A stretch of DNA of 64,000 bases from Mesorhizobium sp. Its GTDB lineage: Bacteria; Pseudomonadota; Alphaproteobacteria; Rhizobiales; Rhizobiaceae. Both the position numbers and the translations under genes were made by a program. The notes below the pieces were generated by a model, which searched no databases, had not been told where the DNA came from, and was given only the letters and a program-made list of their open reading frames with translations. Shown here piece after piece: positions 1-7,903 of this stretch. Numbering within the stretch: position 1 is the first letter of the stretch; every line of letters starts with the position of its first letter. Location: positions 1-64,000 of the forward strand of contig SAQG01000005.1 in assembly GCA_004020315.1 (NCBI GenBank). Reading direction: 5' to 3'.

Positions 1-111
1 CCGGCGCTGATTGGCGATGGTGCAGGTGGTGGCGCCGTCGGAAGCGGTGATGGTGTCCTTGGCGATGTCGAGGCCAAGGCAAAGACGTGGTTGTTGGTGC
101 AGCAAGGCCAT
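1..111 (-). CDS. IS110-family transposase, N-terminal fragment (runs off the window)
   Basis: The minus strand opens with ATG at 111 and reads 37 codons without a stop to the window edge. The peptide begins MALLHQQPRLCLGLDIAKDT, and the GLDIAKDTI segment matches the first catalytic-aspartate motif (G-[IL]-D-[VI]-[AG]-K) of IS110-type DEDD recombinases. Only the first tenth or so of a usual IS110 transposase (about 300-400 residues) is visible, so integrity cannot be judged. IS110 elements carry their guide (bridge) RNA in the non-coding flank, so the DNA upstream of this start deserves attention. The family call rests on one motif and is moderately secure. Confidence 0.72.
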   Translation of the reverse strand, partial: MALLHQQPRLCLGLDIAKDTITASDGATTCTIANQRR

Positions 112-258
112 GCTGATGCTATCCTTATAAGGCTTCGGATTGTTTGCGGGCGTGGCGGCAGGCCAGCAGCCCAATCAACTCTCCAAGCGATGGCGGACAA
201 GACGGCAGGGACCTTGATGACGTCGGGTGCTGCCCGATCCCAGGGACGGTCGCCTGCC

Positions 259-298
259 GCCGGAACTGCGGGCTTGTTGGTGAGCCCGCAGTTCCGGC
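259..298. other. Perfect 16-bp stem-loop in the non-coding flank of the IS110 fragment
   Basis: Bases 259-274 are exactly complementary to 283-298, leaving an 8-base loop. The stem contains CCGGAACTGCGGGCT. It lies in the gene-free stretch 112-328 directly upstream of the transposase start. It could be part of the element's left end or guide RNA, or a simple bidirectional terminator; no T-tract follows on either strand. No open reading frame with recognisable content occupies 112-568. Confidence 0.6.
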
Positions 299-328
299 CG
301 CCAAACTACTCGATCCTTCTCAAACAAT

Positions 329-499
329 CCCAGGGCGGAGCGACGCGAAGCGAAGCGCAGACCCTGGGATCCATTCCGTGACATCAACCGAAGTGCGCAG
401 CGGACCAGAATTCTGCACCGTTGCGACGCTTTGACGTCACGGCATGGATCCAGGGGTCTGCGCTGCGTCGCTACGCTCCTTGCTCCGCCCCAGGATGAC
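329..499. repeat. Long imperfect inverted repeat (intergenic palindromic element)
   Basis: The left arm (about 329-382) reads CCCAGGGCGGAGCGACGCGA, then a GCGCAGACCCTGGGATCCAT block and a CCGTGAC end. The right arm (about 435-499) carries the complement in reverse order: GTCACGGCATGGATCC, then CAGGGGTCTGCGCTGCGTCG, then CTCCGCCCCAGGATGAC. The pair is separated by about 50 bp. The form matches rhizobial intergenic mosaic elements, and no coding function is seen. It sits between the IS110 flank and the 3' end of the pyrophosphatase gene. Confidence 0.7.
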
Positions 500-568
500 A
501 AAGCTGAGGGGCTTCAGCCAACCTCAACCGGTTGCGACAGCCTATTCGGTCAACTTCAGGAGTATCGG

Positions 569-1102
569 CTACTTGCTTGCCTTCGCCCGCTCGATTGCCT
601 CGACGATCATCTTCTTGGCGTAGGCGGCGTCGTGCCAGCCCTCGATCTTGACCCATTTGCCGGGTTCGAGATCCTTGTAGTGCTCGAAGAAATGCTGCAC
701 CTGCTGACGGGTGATGTCGGGCAGGTGCGTGTATTCGGTGACATTCTCGTAGCGCAGCGTCAGCTTGGGTGAAGGCACCGCGATGATCTTTTCGTCCAGA
801 CCGGAATTATCCTCCATCACCAGCACGCCGATCGGCCGCACATTGATGACGCAGCCCGGCACCAGCGCGCGCGTGTTGCAGACCAGCACGTCGATCGGGT
901 CGCCGTCACCCGACAGCGTGTGCGGCACGAAGCCGTAATTGCCGGGATACCGCATCGAGGTGTGCAGGAAGCGGTCGACGAACAGCGTGCCGGCCTCCTT
1001 GTCCATCTCGTACTTGATCGGCTCGCCGCCGATCGGCACTTCGATGATGACGTTGACGTCCTCCGGCGGGTTCTTTCCGATGGCGATGGCTTCGATACGC
1101 AT
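569..1102 (-). CDS. ppa: Inorganic pyrophosphatase
   Basis: This 177-residue protein is a family I soluble pyrophosphatase, which hydrolyses PPi to phosphate in the cytoplasm and pulls biosynthetic reactions forward. The family signature DGDPIDVLV lies at residues 66-74 and supplies the Mg-binding aspartates. The YPGNYGFVP segment (52-60) and the early Glu/Lys active-site residues (EVPIGG, KYEMD) are also present. Length is normal for bacterial Ppa. The ATG is preceded by a GAGGGAC ribosome-binding site. It stands alone, convergent with the palindromic element downstream. Confidence 0.97.
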   Translation of the reverse strand: MRIEAIAIGKNPPEDVNVIIEVPIGGEPIKYEMDKEAGTLFVDRFLHTSMRYPGNYGFVPHTLSGDGDPIDVLVCNTRALVPGCVINVRPIGVLVMEDNSGLDEKIIAVPSPKLTLRYENVTEYTHLPDITRQQVQHFFEHYKDLEPGKWVKIEGWHDAAYAKKMIVEAIERAKASK

Positions 1103-1216
1103 GGCTTTTGTCCCTCTTTCGATTGGAGACCGATAGCGGGCGGTGGCGCATGGTGCAATGCGGCGAATGGTACTGAAGGACAGCTGAGGGATGTTAGCGA
1201 CAGGAGTGTCGAGCCG

Positions 1217-1723
1217 TCACTCCCAGACGAAGGCGACCTTCTTCAGAGCCTTCTGCTCGAAGATCTCGACGCCCTCGGCGACATCGCGGCCGCCGGCGCC
1301 GGCATAGAAGGTGAGCGCGTTCTGATTGTCTTCCAGCGCCCACACCACCATGCCTTTCAGGCCATGCTCCGCCAGTCGCGCCCGTGCGGCCGAGAATAGC
1401 CGGCTGCCCAGTCCGATGCCCTGATATTCCGGGCGCACGTAAAGTTCATAGATCTCGCCCTGCTGCTTGAGCTCGCGGGCGCGGTTCTTGCCGATCGTGG
1501 CGTAGCCGGCGACCTTGCCACCAATCTCGACGACCAGGACGGTGGCGGCACGACGGATGGCGTTCGCCCACCAGTCGGCGCCGCGGCGATTGATCATCGA
1601 TGTCAGCGTGCGATGCGGGATGATGCCGGAGTAGGCGCCGCGCCAGGCCAGCAGGTGCACGTCGGCGATGGCGCTTGCGTCGCGCGGCTCGGCTTTCCTG
1701 ATGTCGATGCTCAGCGTCTTCAT
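1217..1723 (-). CDS. GNAT-family N-acetyltransferase
   Basis: The 168-residue protein has the GNAT fold. The acetyl-CoA binding motif A is visible as LYVRPEYQGIGLGSRLF (R-x-x-G-x-G/A), after a beta-strand IYELYV and before a C-terminal LEDNQNALTFYAGAG helix-strand. The substrate is not predictable; such proteins acetylate small amines or protein N-termini. The gene is monocistronic, 114 bp upstream of ppa's start, on the same strand. The ATG has only a weak ribosome-binding site. Confidence 0.88.
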   Translation of the reverse strand: MKTLSIDIRKAEPRDASAIADVHLLAWRGAYSGIIPHRTLTSMINRRGADWWANAIRRAATVLVVEIGGKVAGYATIGKNRARELKQQGEIYELYVRPEYQGIGLGSRLFSAARARLAEHGLKGMVVWALEDNQNALTFYAGAGGRDVAEGVEIFEQKALKKVAFVWE

Positions 1724-1841
1724 GATTGGTTAACCATAAACCCGCATCGCCCGATTGCAAGAGTCCGGTCAGCGGCTCCCAAGCTTTCGCACAGACCGAT
1801 GGACGTGCCGTTGAGTGCGGAAAGAAGCCGTTCGTAACGAC

Positions 1842-2480
1842 TCAGATCTCGACCAGATGGTCGTCCAGCTCGTTGCCGTCGGCGCTAGAAACCGGGAAAT
1901 GCTCGGCCAGCACAGCGCCCGTCGCTTCTATCGCCTTGATGAAGCCGTCGGCGAGACGATCGTCGCCGGCATGCGCGGTAAGGTCGCGGACGACGCCGTC
2001 CCAGACATGCTGGCCGACACGGCTGTCGATGCCGCTGTCGGCGATCACTTCGGCGTAGTGCTCGGCAATCGAAACGAACACCAGCACCCCGGTGCGCGCC
2101 GCGGTGCGGTGGACGTTGCGGGCGAGGAACTGCTTTATCGCATTCGCGTGCGCGGCCTGGTAGCGCAGGCGTCTCGGCACCAGGTGGATCCGCAAGCCGG
2201 GCAGCGCCCACAACAGGACAAGCACCGAGGCCAGCGCCAGAAGCTGCGCGATAACGAAATGCGGCACACGGATCGACAGCCACCACGCTTCCAGCCCGTA
2301 GCTGACGGCGAGGCTGACGACGAGCATGGCCAGCGTCGCCATGAAGGCCGCCGGAAAGAAATAGCCGTCGCTGGCATTGGCCACAACGCAGTAGATTTCG
2401 CCATCGGTCTTTGATTCGGCGGCGCGGATCGCTTTGGCGATGCGATCATGATCCTCGGGGCTGATCGGTCGTGTTGCCAT
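1842..2480 (-). CDS. TPM-domain membrane protein
   Basis: About 212 residues. It starts MATRPISPEDHDRIAKAIRA, a TPM-type helix followed by a GEIYCVVA strand. Two hydrophobic segments (near residues 50-70 and 80-100) follow, then a second TPM-like half ending in a GNELDDHLVEI tail. It is the last gene of a four-gene envelope operon (lemA, two Gly-tailed TPM proteins, this one). An in-frame GTG at 2492 overlaps the upstream stop (GTGA) and would add four residues. I chose ATG 2480 because GGTGAG lies about 8 nt before it. The exact role is unknown; LemA/TPM operons are associated with envelope biogenesis. Confidence 0.85.
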   Translation of the reverse strand: MATRPISPEDHDRIAKAIRAAESKTDGEIYCVVANASDGYFFPAAFMATLAMLVVSLAVSYGLEAWWLSIRVPHFVIAQLLALASVLVLLWALPGLRIHLVPRRLRYQAAHANAIKQFLARNVHRTAARTGVLVFVSIAEHYAEVIADSGIDSRVGQHVWDGVVRDLTAHAGDDRLADGFIKAIEATGAVLAEHFPVSSADGNELDDHLVEI

Positions 2481-2488
2481 GTTGTGTC

Positions 2489-3373
2489 TCACCAGCTTCC
2501 TGAAGAACCGCCACCACCGGACGAGCCGCCGCCGCCCGAAAACCCGCCGCCGCTACCGCCCGACGACCAGCCGCCGCCGGAAGAGCCCGATGACCAACCG
2601 CCGCCGGTGCCGGTTGTCCAGACGCCGCCCGAGGACGCGGAACCCGACCTTTGACCGTAACGAAATGTCATGCCCAGCCATTTATACACGCCCGGCGACA
2701 GCTTTGTGCCGAAGATCGGCGGCAGCACCGCCATCGCCAGGCCGCCGAAGAACAGCGTCGCCCACACGATGACGAACAGCACGACAATGGGATCGACGGC
2801 ATTGCTGTCGGCCGGATTGCGGGTCCCGCGGGCTTCCAGTTCTTCCGGATTGCCTTCCAGCACCATGACCATGTCGTCGACGGCCTTGGCTATGCCGCCG
2901 GAGAAATCGCCGGCGCGGAAGGCCGGCACCATGTCGTTTTCGATGATCAGCCTGGTGTGCAGATCGGTCAGCGTGCCTTCCAGCCCGTAGCCGACCTCGA
3001 TGCGCATCTTGCGGTCGTTCTTGGCGACCAGCAAAAGCACGCCATTGTCCTCGCCGGCCTGGCCGAGCTTCCAGGCGCGGAACAGCCGGTTGGCGTAGGG
3101 TTCGATCTCCTCGCCGTCGAGGCTATCGACCGTCGCGACGACGATCTGGTCAGAGCTCTTGGCCTCGAAATCGGCAAGCTTCCGGGTCAGCGCCGCCTCG
3201 GTCGCGGCATCGATGATGCCGGCATTGTCGACGACCCGCCCGGTCAGGGCAGGCAATTCGGCGGCAAGGGCGCTGAAGCCGACCAGCAGCAGCACCGACA
3301 TGGCCGCCAAAGCAACGCCGAAAGTCGCGGGAAAATGGCCAGGAGCTGATGAAGTGATGGCGTATCTTGTCAT
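2489..3373 (-). CDS. TPM-domain protein with Gly/Ser-rich tail, copy 1
   Basis: This is a YgcG-like protein of about 294 residues. A signal peptide (PATFGVALAAMSVLLLVGF) is followed by the TPM domain (ELPALTGRVVDNAGIID onward, with the conserved KNDRKMRIEVGYGLEG strand). A C-terminal transmembrane helix (IVVLFVIVWATLFFGGLAM) and a glycine/serine/tryptophan tail ending GGGGSSGSW follow. ATG 3373 lies 4 nt after the upstream stop, so translation is probably coupled. A reading further upstream to 3466 would merely be antisense-like extension through the neighbour's tail. The core is nucleotide-identical to the next gene. Confidence 0.9.
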   Translation of the reverse strand: MTRYAITSSAPGHFPATFGVALAAMSVLLLVGFSALAAELPALTGRVVDNAGIIDAATEAALTRKLADFEAKSSDQIVVATVDSLDGEEIEPYANRLFRAWKLGQAGEDNGVLLLVAKNDRKMRIEVGYGLEGTLTDLHTRLIIENDMVPAFRAGDFSGGIAKAVDDMVMVLEGNPEELEARGTRNPADSNAVDPIVVLFVIVWATLFFGGLAMAVLPPIFGTKLSPGVYKWLGMTFRYGQRSGSASSGGVWTTGTGGGWSSGSSGGGWSSGGSGGGFSGGGGSSGGGGSSGSW

Positions 3374-4091
3374 GTCGTCACCAGCTTCCCGAGGAGCCGC
3401 CGCCACCGGACGAGCCACCGCCGCCGGAAAAGCCGCCACCGCCTGAGGACCAACCTCCACCACCACCTGACGACCAGCCGCCAGGTGACCGCCGGCTCGG
3501 CTCGAAGGTCATGCCCAGCCAGCGATAGCGGCCGGGACCGATCTTCCGGCCGAAGATCGGCGGCAGGATGGAGGCGGCGATGCTGCCGAAGAAGATGATC
3601 GCCCAGACGCTTATGAAGATCGCAAAGAACAGATCGTCGGTGTTGAACGGCGGCTGCTGGTTGCGTTCGCCGCGCGCTTCCAGCTCTTCCGGATTGCCTT
3701 CCAGCACCATGACCATGTCGTCGACGGCCTTGGCTATGCCGCCGGAGAAATCGCCGGCGCGGAAGGCCGGCACCATGTCGTTTTCGATGATCAGCCTGGT
3801 GTGCAGATCGGTCAGCGTGCCTTCCAGCCCGTAGCCGACCTCGATGCGCATCTTGCGGTCGTTCTTGGCGACCAGCAAAAGCACGCCATTGTCCTCGCCG
3901 GCCTGGCCGAGCTTCCAGGCGCGGAACAGCCGGTTGGCGTAGGGTTCGATCTCCTCGCCGTCGAGGCTATCGACCGTCGCGACGACGATCTGGTCAGAGC
4001 TCTTGGCCTCGAAATCGGCAAGCTTCCGGGTCAGCGCCGCCTCGGTCGCGGCATCGATGATGCCGGCATTGTCGACGACCCGCCCGGTCAG
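2841..4091. repeat. Direct duplication: about 407 identical bases, offset 844
   Basis: By eye, 2841-3247 and 3685-4091 are the same sequence, covering most of the TPM domains of both paralogues. Outside these bounds the genes diverge quickly in signal peptide, membrane helix and tail. A plain tandem duplication would diverge evenly, so the abrupt edges point to recent conversion of the central segment. Confidence 0.85.
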
Positions 4092-4160
4092 AACAGGCAG
4101 TTCGGCGGCAAGGGCGGTGAGCGGGAGGAAGAGGCCAAGCAGAATTAGAGTGGCGCCCAA
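3378..4160 (-). CDS. TPM-domain protein with Gly/Ser-rich tail, copy 2 (start unclear)
   Basis: This is a paralogue of the gene immediately downstream: TPM domain, one transmembrane helix (FAIFISVWAIIFFGSIAASIL) and a Gly/Ser tail. The 5' end is odd. No ATG precedes the signal-like segment ILLGLFLPLTALA. The candidates are TTG 4160, used here, or TTG 4361, which would translate straight through a palindromic repeat. A repeat insertion seems to have replaced the native start region. Nucleotides 3685-4091 look identical to 2841-3247 in copy 1 while the ends differ, which suggests gene conversion. Expression may depend on readthrough from lemA. Confidence 0.75.
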   Translation of the reverse strand: MGATLILLGLFLPLTALAAELPVLTGRVVDNAGIIDAATEAALTRKLADFEAKSSDQIVVATVDSLDGEEIEPYANRLFRAWKLGQAGEDNGVLLLVAKNDRKMRIEVGYGLEGTLTDLHTRLIIENDMVPAFRAGDFSGGIAKAVDDMVMVLEGNPEELEARGERNQQPPFNTDDLFFAIFISVWAIIFFGSIAASILPPIFGRKIGPGRYRWLGMTFEPSRRSPGGWSSGGGGGWSSGGGGFSGGGGSSGGGGSSGSW

Positions 4161-4176
4161 AAGCGACAGGTTGGCA

Positions 4177-4351
4177 CTCCGTCGCGCCCCCCTCTGTCCT
4201 GCCGGACATCTCCCCCACTTGGGGGGAGATCGACTGTCGTGACCGCTTTCGACAACTCTCAAAGCCGGAGATTGGCCGCTTTCGCAAGCACTGCCAATCT
4301 CCGCCCCTGCGGGGGAGATGTCCGGCAGGACAGAGGGGGGTGGGACGGAGT
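4177..4351. repeat. RIME-like palindromic element, copy A
   Basis: The left arm contains CCCCCCTCTGTCCTGCCGGA followed by CATCTCCCCCAC. The right arm is the reverse complement (GGGGGAGATGTCCGGCAGGA and CAGAGGGGGG). The outermost bases ACTCCGTC and GACGGAGT also pair, so the whole unit of about 175 bp can fold into a long hairpin with an internal loop. The same core occurs at 18853-19038 and 21608-21789. Here it occupies the space where the start of the TPM copy 2 gene should be. Confidence 0.9.
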
Positions 4352-4387
4352 ACAAGGCCAATAAAAACTGCGCTCGCTAAGCGCCGA

Positions 4388-5026
4388 TCACCCGCCCTGC
4401 TGCGTGCCGAAATCGACCTTCGGCGTCTGCATCTTGTCTTCCTCGATGGTGAAGTTGGCGAACGGCTGATTGCCGCGGAACCACAGGGTCGCCCAAATCA
4501 CCGACGGGAAGGTCCTCAGCGTCAGATTGTACTCCTGCACCGCCTGGATGTAGTCGCGGCGGGCGACCGCGATGCGGTTCTCGGTGCCTTCGAGCTGCGC
4601 CTGCAGCGCCAGAAAATTCTGATTGGCCTTGAGGTCAGGGTAATTCTCCACCACTGCCAGCAACCGCGACAACGCGCTGGTCAGGCCGGCTTGACTGTCC
4701 TGGAATCTCTTGACGGCTTCCGGATCGCTCAGCGTTTCCGGCGTCACCGTCACTTGCGTCGCTTTGGCGCGCGCCTCGACCACGGCATCGAGCGTATCCT
4801 TCTCGTGCGCGGCATAGCCCTTGACCGTCTCGACCAGATTGGGAATGAGATCGGCGCGGCGCTGGTACTGGTTCAGCACCTGGCTCCATGCGGCCTTGGC
4901 GTTTTCCTCCGCCGTCGGGATGGTGTTGTAGCCACAGCCGGCAAGCAGCGGCAGCACGATCGCCATCATCAGCAACGCAGGCAGATTACGCAAGACGAAA
5001 GGGGAGGAAAGACGCTGAGCAAGCAT
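4388..5026 (-). CDS. lemA: LemA-family lipoprotein
   Basis: 212 residues. The N-terminus MLAQRLSSPF leads to a hydrophobic stretch and the lipobox LLAGC, so it is probably an exported lipoprotein. The LemA core follows: NAKAAWSQVLNQYQRRADLIPNLVETVKGYAAHEK, helical, with the conserved R-x-D-L-I-P-N-L motif, and PDLKANQNFLALQAQLEGTENRIAVARRDY. The function of LemA is not firmly known; it is typically paired with TPM proteins, as here. First gene of the operon; the internal Met at 5026 gives the better signal peptide than Met 5068. Confidence 0.93.
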   Translation of the reverse strand: MLAQRLSSPFVLRNLPALLMMAIVLPLLAGCGYNTIPTAEENAKAAWSQVLNQYQRRADLIPNLVETVKGYAAHEKDTLDAVVEARAKATQVTVTPETLSDPEAVKRFQDSQAGLTSALSRLLAVVENYPDLKANQNFLALQAQLEGTENRIAVARRDYIQAVQEYNLTLRTFPSVIWATLWFRGNQPFANFTIEEDKMQTPKVDFGTQQGG

Positions 5027-5189
5027 GGAAAGATCCCTCAATAAGACTGACGGCCGAAGCATTACCACAATCCGTGCGCGAGAACATGACCTCCGCCTGG
5101 GAGCCTTACTGGTTCTTTATCATTCGCTTCCAGGCTCTGTGATTGGCCGGGCGAACAGGTTAAAGTCGCCGCGAAAACAGGGCATCGCC

Positions 5190-5438
5190 ATGGCGGGACG
5201 CCAGGACAGCGACGACGAATCGCGCCGGATCATCGAGCGCGTGGCACGTGAAACCGACCCGGGCGGCACCTCGTTCATTGCGCGGACAGCCAAGGGCGCG
5301 CGCGATCACGTCACTGCTGCAGACGCCGACCAGTCGGACCCGATCGAATATTGGGGCACACGCATTGGCCGGGCGCTAGGGCTCATTGTCGGGATTGGCC
5401 TGTTGATCTGGCTCGTGCTTTTCATCGCCCAAAGTTAG
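5190..5438 (+). CDS. Small single-pass membrane protein, unknown function
   Basis: 82 residues. A polar N-terminal region (MAGRQDSDDESRRIIERVAR) is followed by a C-terminal hydrophobic helix (ALGLIVGIGLLIWLVLFIAQ, about residues 60-79). This is a tail-anchored layout, with the bulk probably cytoplasmic. Start ATG 5190 was chosen because the reading further upstream has non-coding character. It ends 8 bp before pdxY and may be co-transcribed with it. I do not recognise a named family. Confidence 0.72.
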   Translation: MAGRQDSDDESRRIIERVARETDPGGTSFIARTAKGARDHVTAADADQSDPIEYWGTRIGRALGLIVGIGLLIWLVLFIAQS

Positions 5439-5445
5439 GAACCTC

Positions 5446-6330
5446 GTGAGCACCGAAAATTACGACGCGCCGCGCGCGGTCATCGTCATTTCCAGCCATG
5501 TCGCGCGCGGTTCGGTCGGCAACCGCGCCGCGGTCTTTGCGCTGGAGACGCTGGGCTTTCCGGTGTGGGCGGTGCCGACCGTCGTCCTGCCCTGGCATCC
5601 GGGCCATGGACGGGCGACGCGCATTGTGCCGCCGCTCGATCAATTCAAGGCGCTGATGGCCGATCTCGAACGCGCACCATGGCTGGGCGAGGTCGGCGCG
5701 GTGCTGTCCGGCTATCTGGGCGAAGGCGGCCAGGCCGACGCCGTCGCCTCGCTGGTCGGCGCGGTCAAGGCGAAGACGCCGGACGCCGTCTATATCTGCG
5801 ACCCGGTGATGGGCGATTCGGGCGGGCTTTATGTGCCGGAGACGACCGCCATTGCCATGCGCGACCGGCTGATGCCGATCGCCGACATCGCCACACCCAA
5901 CCGCTACGAGCTGGAATGGATGGCGGGAGCGCCGCTGCCTGATCTCAAGGCGGTGATGGCGGCCGCCCTTCATGCCGGGCCGCCGACCATGCTGGTCACT
6001 TCGGCGCCGGCGATGATGGCTGGCGGCACCGGCAATCTGCTGCTCAACGGCAACCAGGCGCTGCTCGCCGAACATCGCCTCATCGAAAAGCCGCCCAACG
6101 GCCTCGGCGACCTGACGGCGGCCGTCTATCTGGCACGCATCCTGTCCGGCCAGCCGGCGGTCAAGGCGCTGCAGTCGACCACGGCGGCGGTCTACGAGAT
6201 CCTGGCGCGCACTGCCAAGCGCGGCGGCGACGAATTGCAGCTCGAAACCGACGCGCAGAGCCTGTCGCACCCGATGGCGATGGTGCAGCTTCGTCATCTC
6301 CTGCATCCGGGACGGGACAAAAGAGCGTGA
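5446..6330 (+). CDS. pdxY: Pyridoxal kinase
   Basis: 294 residues. It phosphorylates pyridoxal (and related vitamers) with ATP in the B6 salvage pathway. Family features visible are ISSHVARGSVGNRAAVFALE (substrate loop with the S-x-V-x-x-G-x-V-G-N pattern), the VYICDPVMGD segment of the PfkB/ThiD-like fold, TPNRYEL, and a late NGLGDLTAAVYLARIL motif containing the catalytic G-x-G-D. The start is GTG 5446, 7 nt after the previous gene's stop. Its end overlaps the next gene by GTGA. Confidence 0.95.
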   Translation: MSTENYDAPRAVIVISSHVARGSVGNRAAVFALETLGFPVWAVPTVVLPWHPGHGRATRIVPPLDQFKALMADLERAPWLGEVGAVLSGYLGEGGQADAVASLVGAVKAKTPDAVYICDPVMGDSGGLYVPETTAIAMRDRLMPIADIATPNRYELEWMAGAPLPDLKAVMAAALHAGPPTMLVTSAPAMMAGGTGNLLLNGNQALLAEHRLIEKPPNGLGDLTAAVYLARILSGQPAVKALQSTTAAVYEILARTAKRGGDELQLETDAQSLSHPMAMVQLRHLLHPGRDKRA

Positions 6331-7082
6331 CTTTTGTCGGCGTCGATGGCTGCAAGGCCGGCTGGATCGCCGTTCGCCGCGATCCAGGCGCAGCACCTTC
6401 GGTAGCCGTTTTTCCAGGGTTCGCAGCACTGCTCGACGCGCTGCCGGCCGATGCGACAGTCGCTGTCGACATGCCGATCGGCTTGCCCGATCTTTCGCAA
6501 AAAGGCGGACGCGGGCCCGAAGCGCTGGTGCGGCCGCTGCTTGGTAACAGGCAATCCAGTGTCTTCGCCATCCCCTCGCGTGCGGCGCTTTACGCGCATA
6601 CGGATGGCTTCACCACGATCGAGGCCTGGTATGCCGCGCATCGCCGGGCAAGCGAAGTGGCCAAGGCGACCTCCGATCCGCCGCGCGGCATCTCGATCCA
6701 GGCTTTCGGCATCTTTGCCAAGATCCGCGAGATCGATGCCGTGCTGATCGCGCGTCCCGAACTGCGCAGCCGCGTCTTCGAATCACACCCGGAAGTCGCC
6801 TTCTGCCGGCTGAACGGCGATCAAGCGATGCGCTTGCCGAAGAAGATCAAGGGCGCCGTCAACCCGGCCGGCATGGCGGAACGCAAGGCGCTGCTGTGCC
6901 GGCACGGTTATATCAGTGGTTTTCTCGACCGGACGCCGCCGCGAGGCGCCGCTGCCGACGACTTTCTCGACGCCGCAGCGATGATGCTGATCGCCTGCCG
7001 CATCGCCAGCGGCGAGGCAAGGCCGTTTCCGGATCCGCCGCTCGCCGACCGTTTTGGCATCCCTGTAGCCATTTGGGCCTGA
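6327..7082 (+). CDS. DUF429-family protein
   Basis: 251 residues, start GTG 6327 overlapping the pdxY stop (GTGA), so translation is coupled. The sequence opens with VGVDGCKAGWIAVRRD and has DATVAVDMPIGLPD a little later. Both are hallmarks of DUF429, a predicted RNase-H-fold family. SHPEVAFCRLNG and the late AAADDFLDAAAMMLIA motif complete the acidic constellation. Biochemical function is not established. Pairing with pdxY appears to be operonic convenience. Confidence 0.9.
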   Translation: MTFVGVDGCKAGWIAVRRDPGAAPSVAVFPGFAALLDALPADATVAVDMPIGLPDLSQKGGRGPEALVRPLLGNRQSSVFAIPSRAALYAHTDGFTTIEAWYAAHRRASEVAKATSDPPRGISIQAFGIFAKIREIDAVLIARPELRSRVFESHPEVAFCRLNGDQAMRLPKKIKGAVNPAGMAERKALLCRHGYISGFLDRTPPRGAAADDFLDAAAMMLIACRIASGEARPFPDPPLADRFGIPVAIWA

Positions 7083-7249
7083 CGATCTGGCTTGCAAGGA
7101 CATTGGTCACCAGGCCTGGCCTTGTTTGCTGCATGCCTGTTGCAGCCAGCCATCTGCGATTCGGCATTGCTCGCGACCGGCTTTTGCCGCTAGAGCCTTC
7201 CTGACTTAAAAGAGCTGCCGCCTAACCCGGAAAGGCTCAGATACCGCCT

Positions 7250-7894
7250 ATGCCTCATCTCCCTGAACATCTGCTCACCGGCTACCGCAATTTCATGAAC
7301 GGCCGCTACCTCGCCGAAAGCGGACGCTATCGCTCGCTCGCTCGCGAGGGCCAGTCCCCGGAAACGATGATCATTGCTTGCTGCGACTCCCGCGCGGCTC
7401 CCGAGGCGATCTTCGACGCTGGGCCCGGCGAACTCTTCGTGCTGCGCAATGTCGGCAATCTGGTGCCCCCCTATGCGCCCGACGACCAGTTCCACTCGAC
7501 CTCGGCCGCGCTCGAATTCGCCGTGCAGAGCCTCAAGGTGAAGAACATCGTGGTGATGGGCCATGGCCGCTGCGGCGGCATCCGCGCGGCACTCGACCCC
7601 ACCGCCGCGCCCCTGTCGCCCGGCGACTTCATCGGCAAATGGATGAGCCTGATTGCGCCGGCGGCCGAGACCGTGTCCTCCAGCACCTTCATGACGGCGA
7701 CGGAGCGCCAGACCGCGCTGGAGCGCATCTCGATCCGTTATTCGATCGCGAACCTGCGGACCTTTCCCTGCGTCTCGATCCTGGAAGGCAAGGGACGGCT
7801 GTCGCTGCATGGCGCCTGGTTCGACATCTCGACCGGCGAGCTCTGGGTGATGAACAAGGATACCGGTGACTTCGAGCGGCCGGAGATGACATAG
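7250..7894 (+). CDS. Beta-class carbonic anhydrase
   Basis: 214 residues. It interconverts CO2 and bicarbonate using Zn. Zinc ligands are in the expected places: C44-x-D46-x-R48 (IIACCDSRAA) and H106-x-x-C109 (MGHGRCGG). The fold landmarks ELFVLRNVGNLVPPY and SAALEFAVQSLKVKNIVVMG are present. Length and order match bacterial beta-CAs of the CynT/Can type. There is a 167-bp gene-free gap upstream, so it probably has its own promoter. The SnoaL-like gene follows 9 bp later. Confidence 0.96.
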   Translation: MPHLPEHLLTGYRNFMNGRYLAESGRYRSLAREGQSPETMIIACCDSRAAPEAIFDAGPGELFVLRNVGNLVPPYAPDDQFHSTSAALEFAVQSLKVKNIVVMGHGRCGGIRAALDPTAAPLSPGDFIGKWMSLIAPAAETVSSSTFMTATERQTALERISIRYSIANLRTFPCVSILEGKGRLSLHGAWFDISTGELWVMNKDTGDFERPEMT

Positions 7895-7903
7895 GAGGGT
7901 TGC

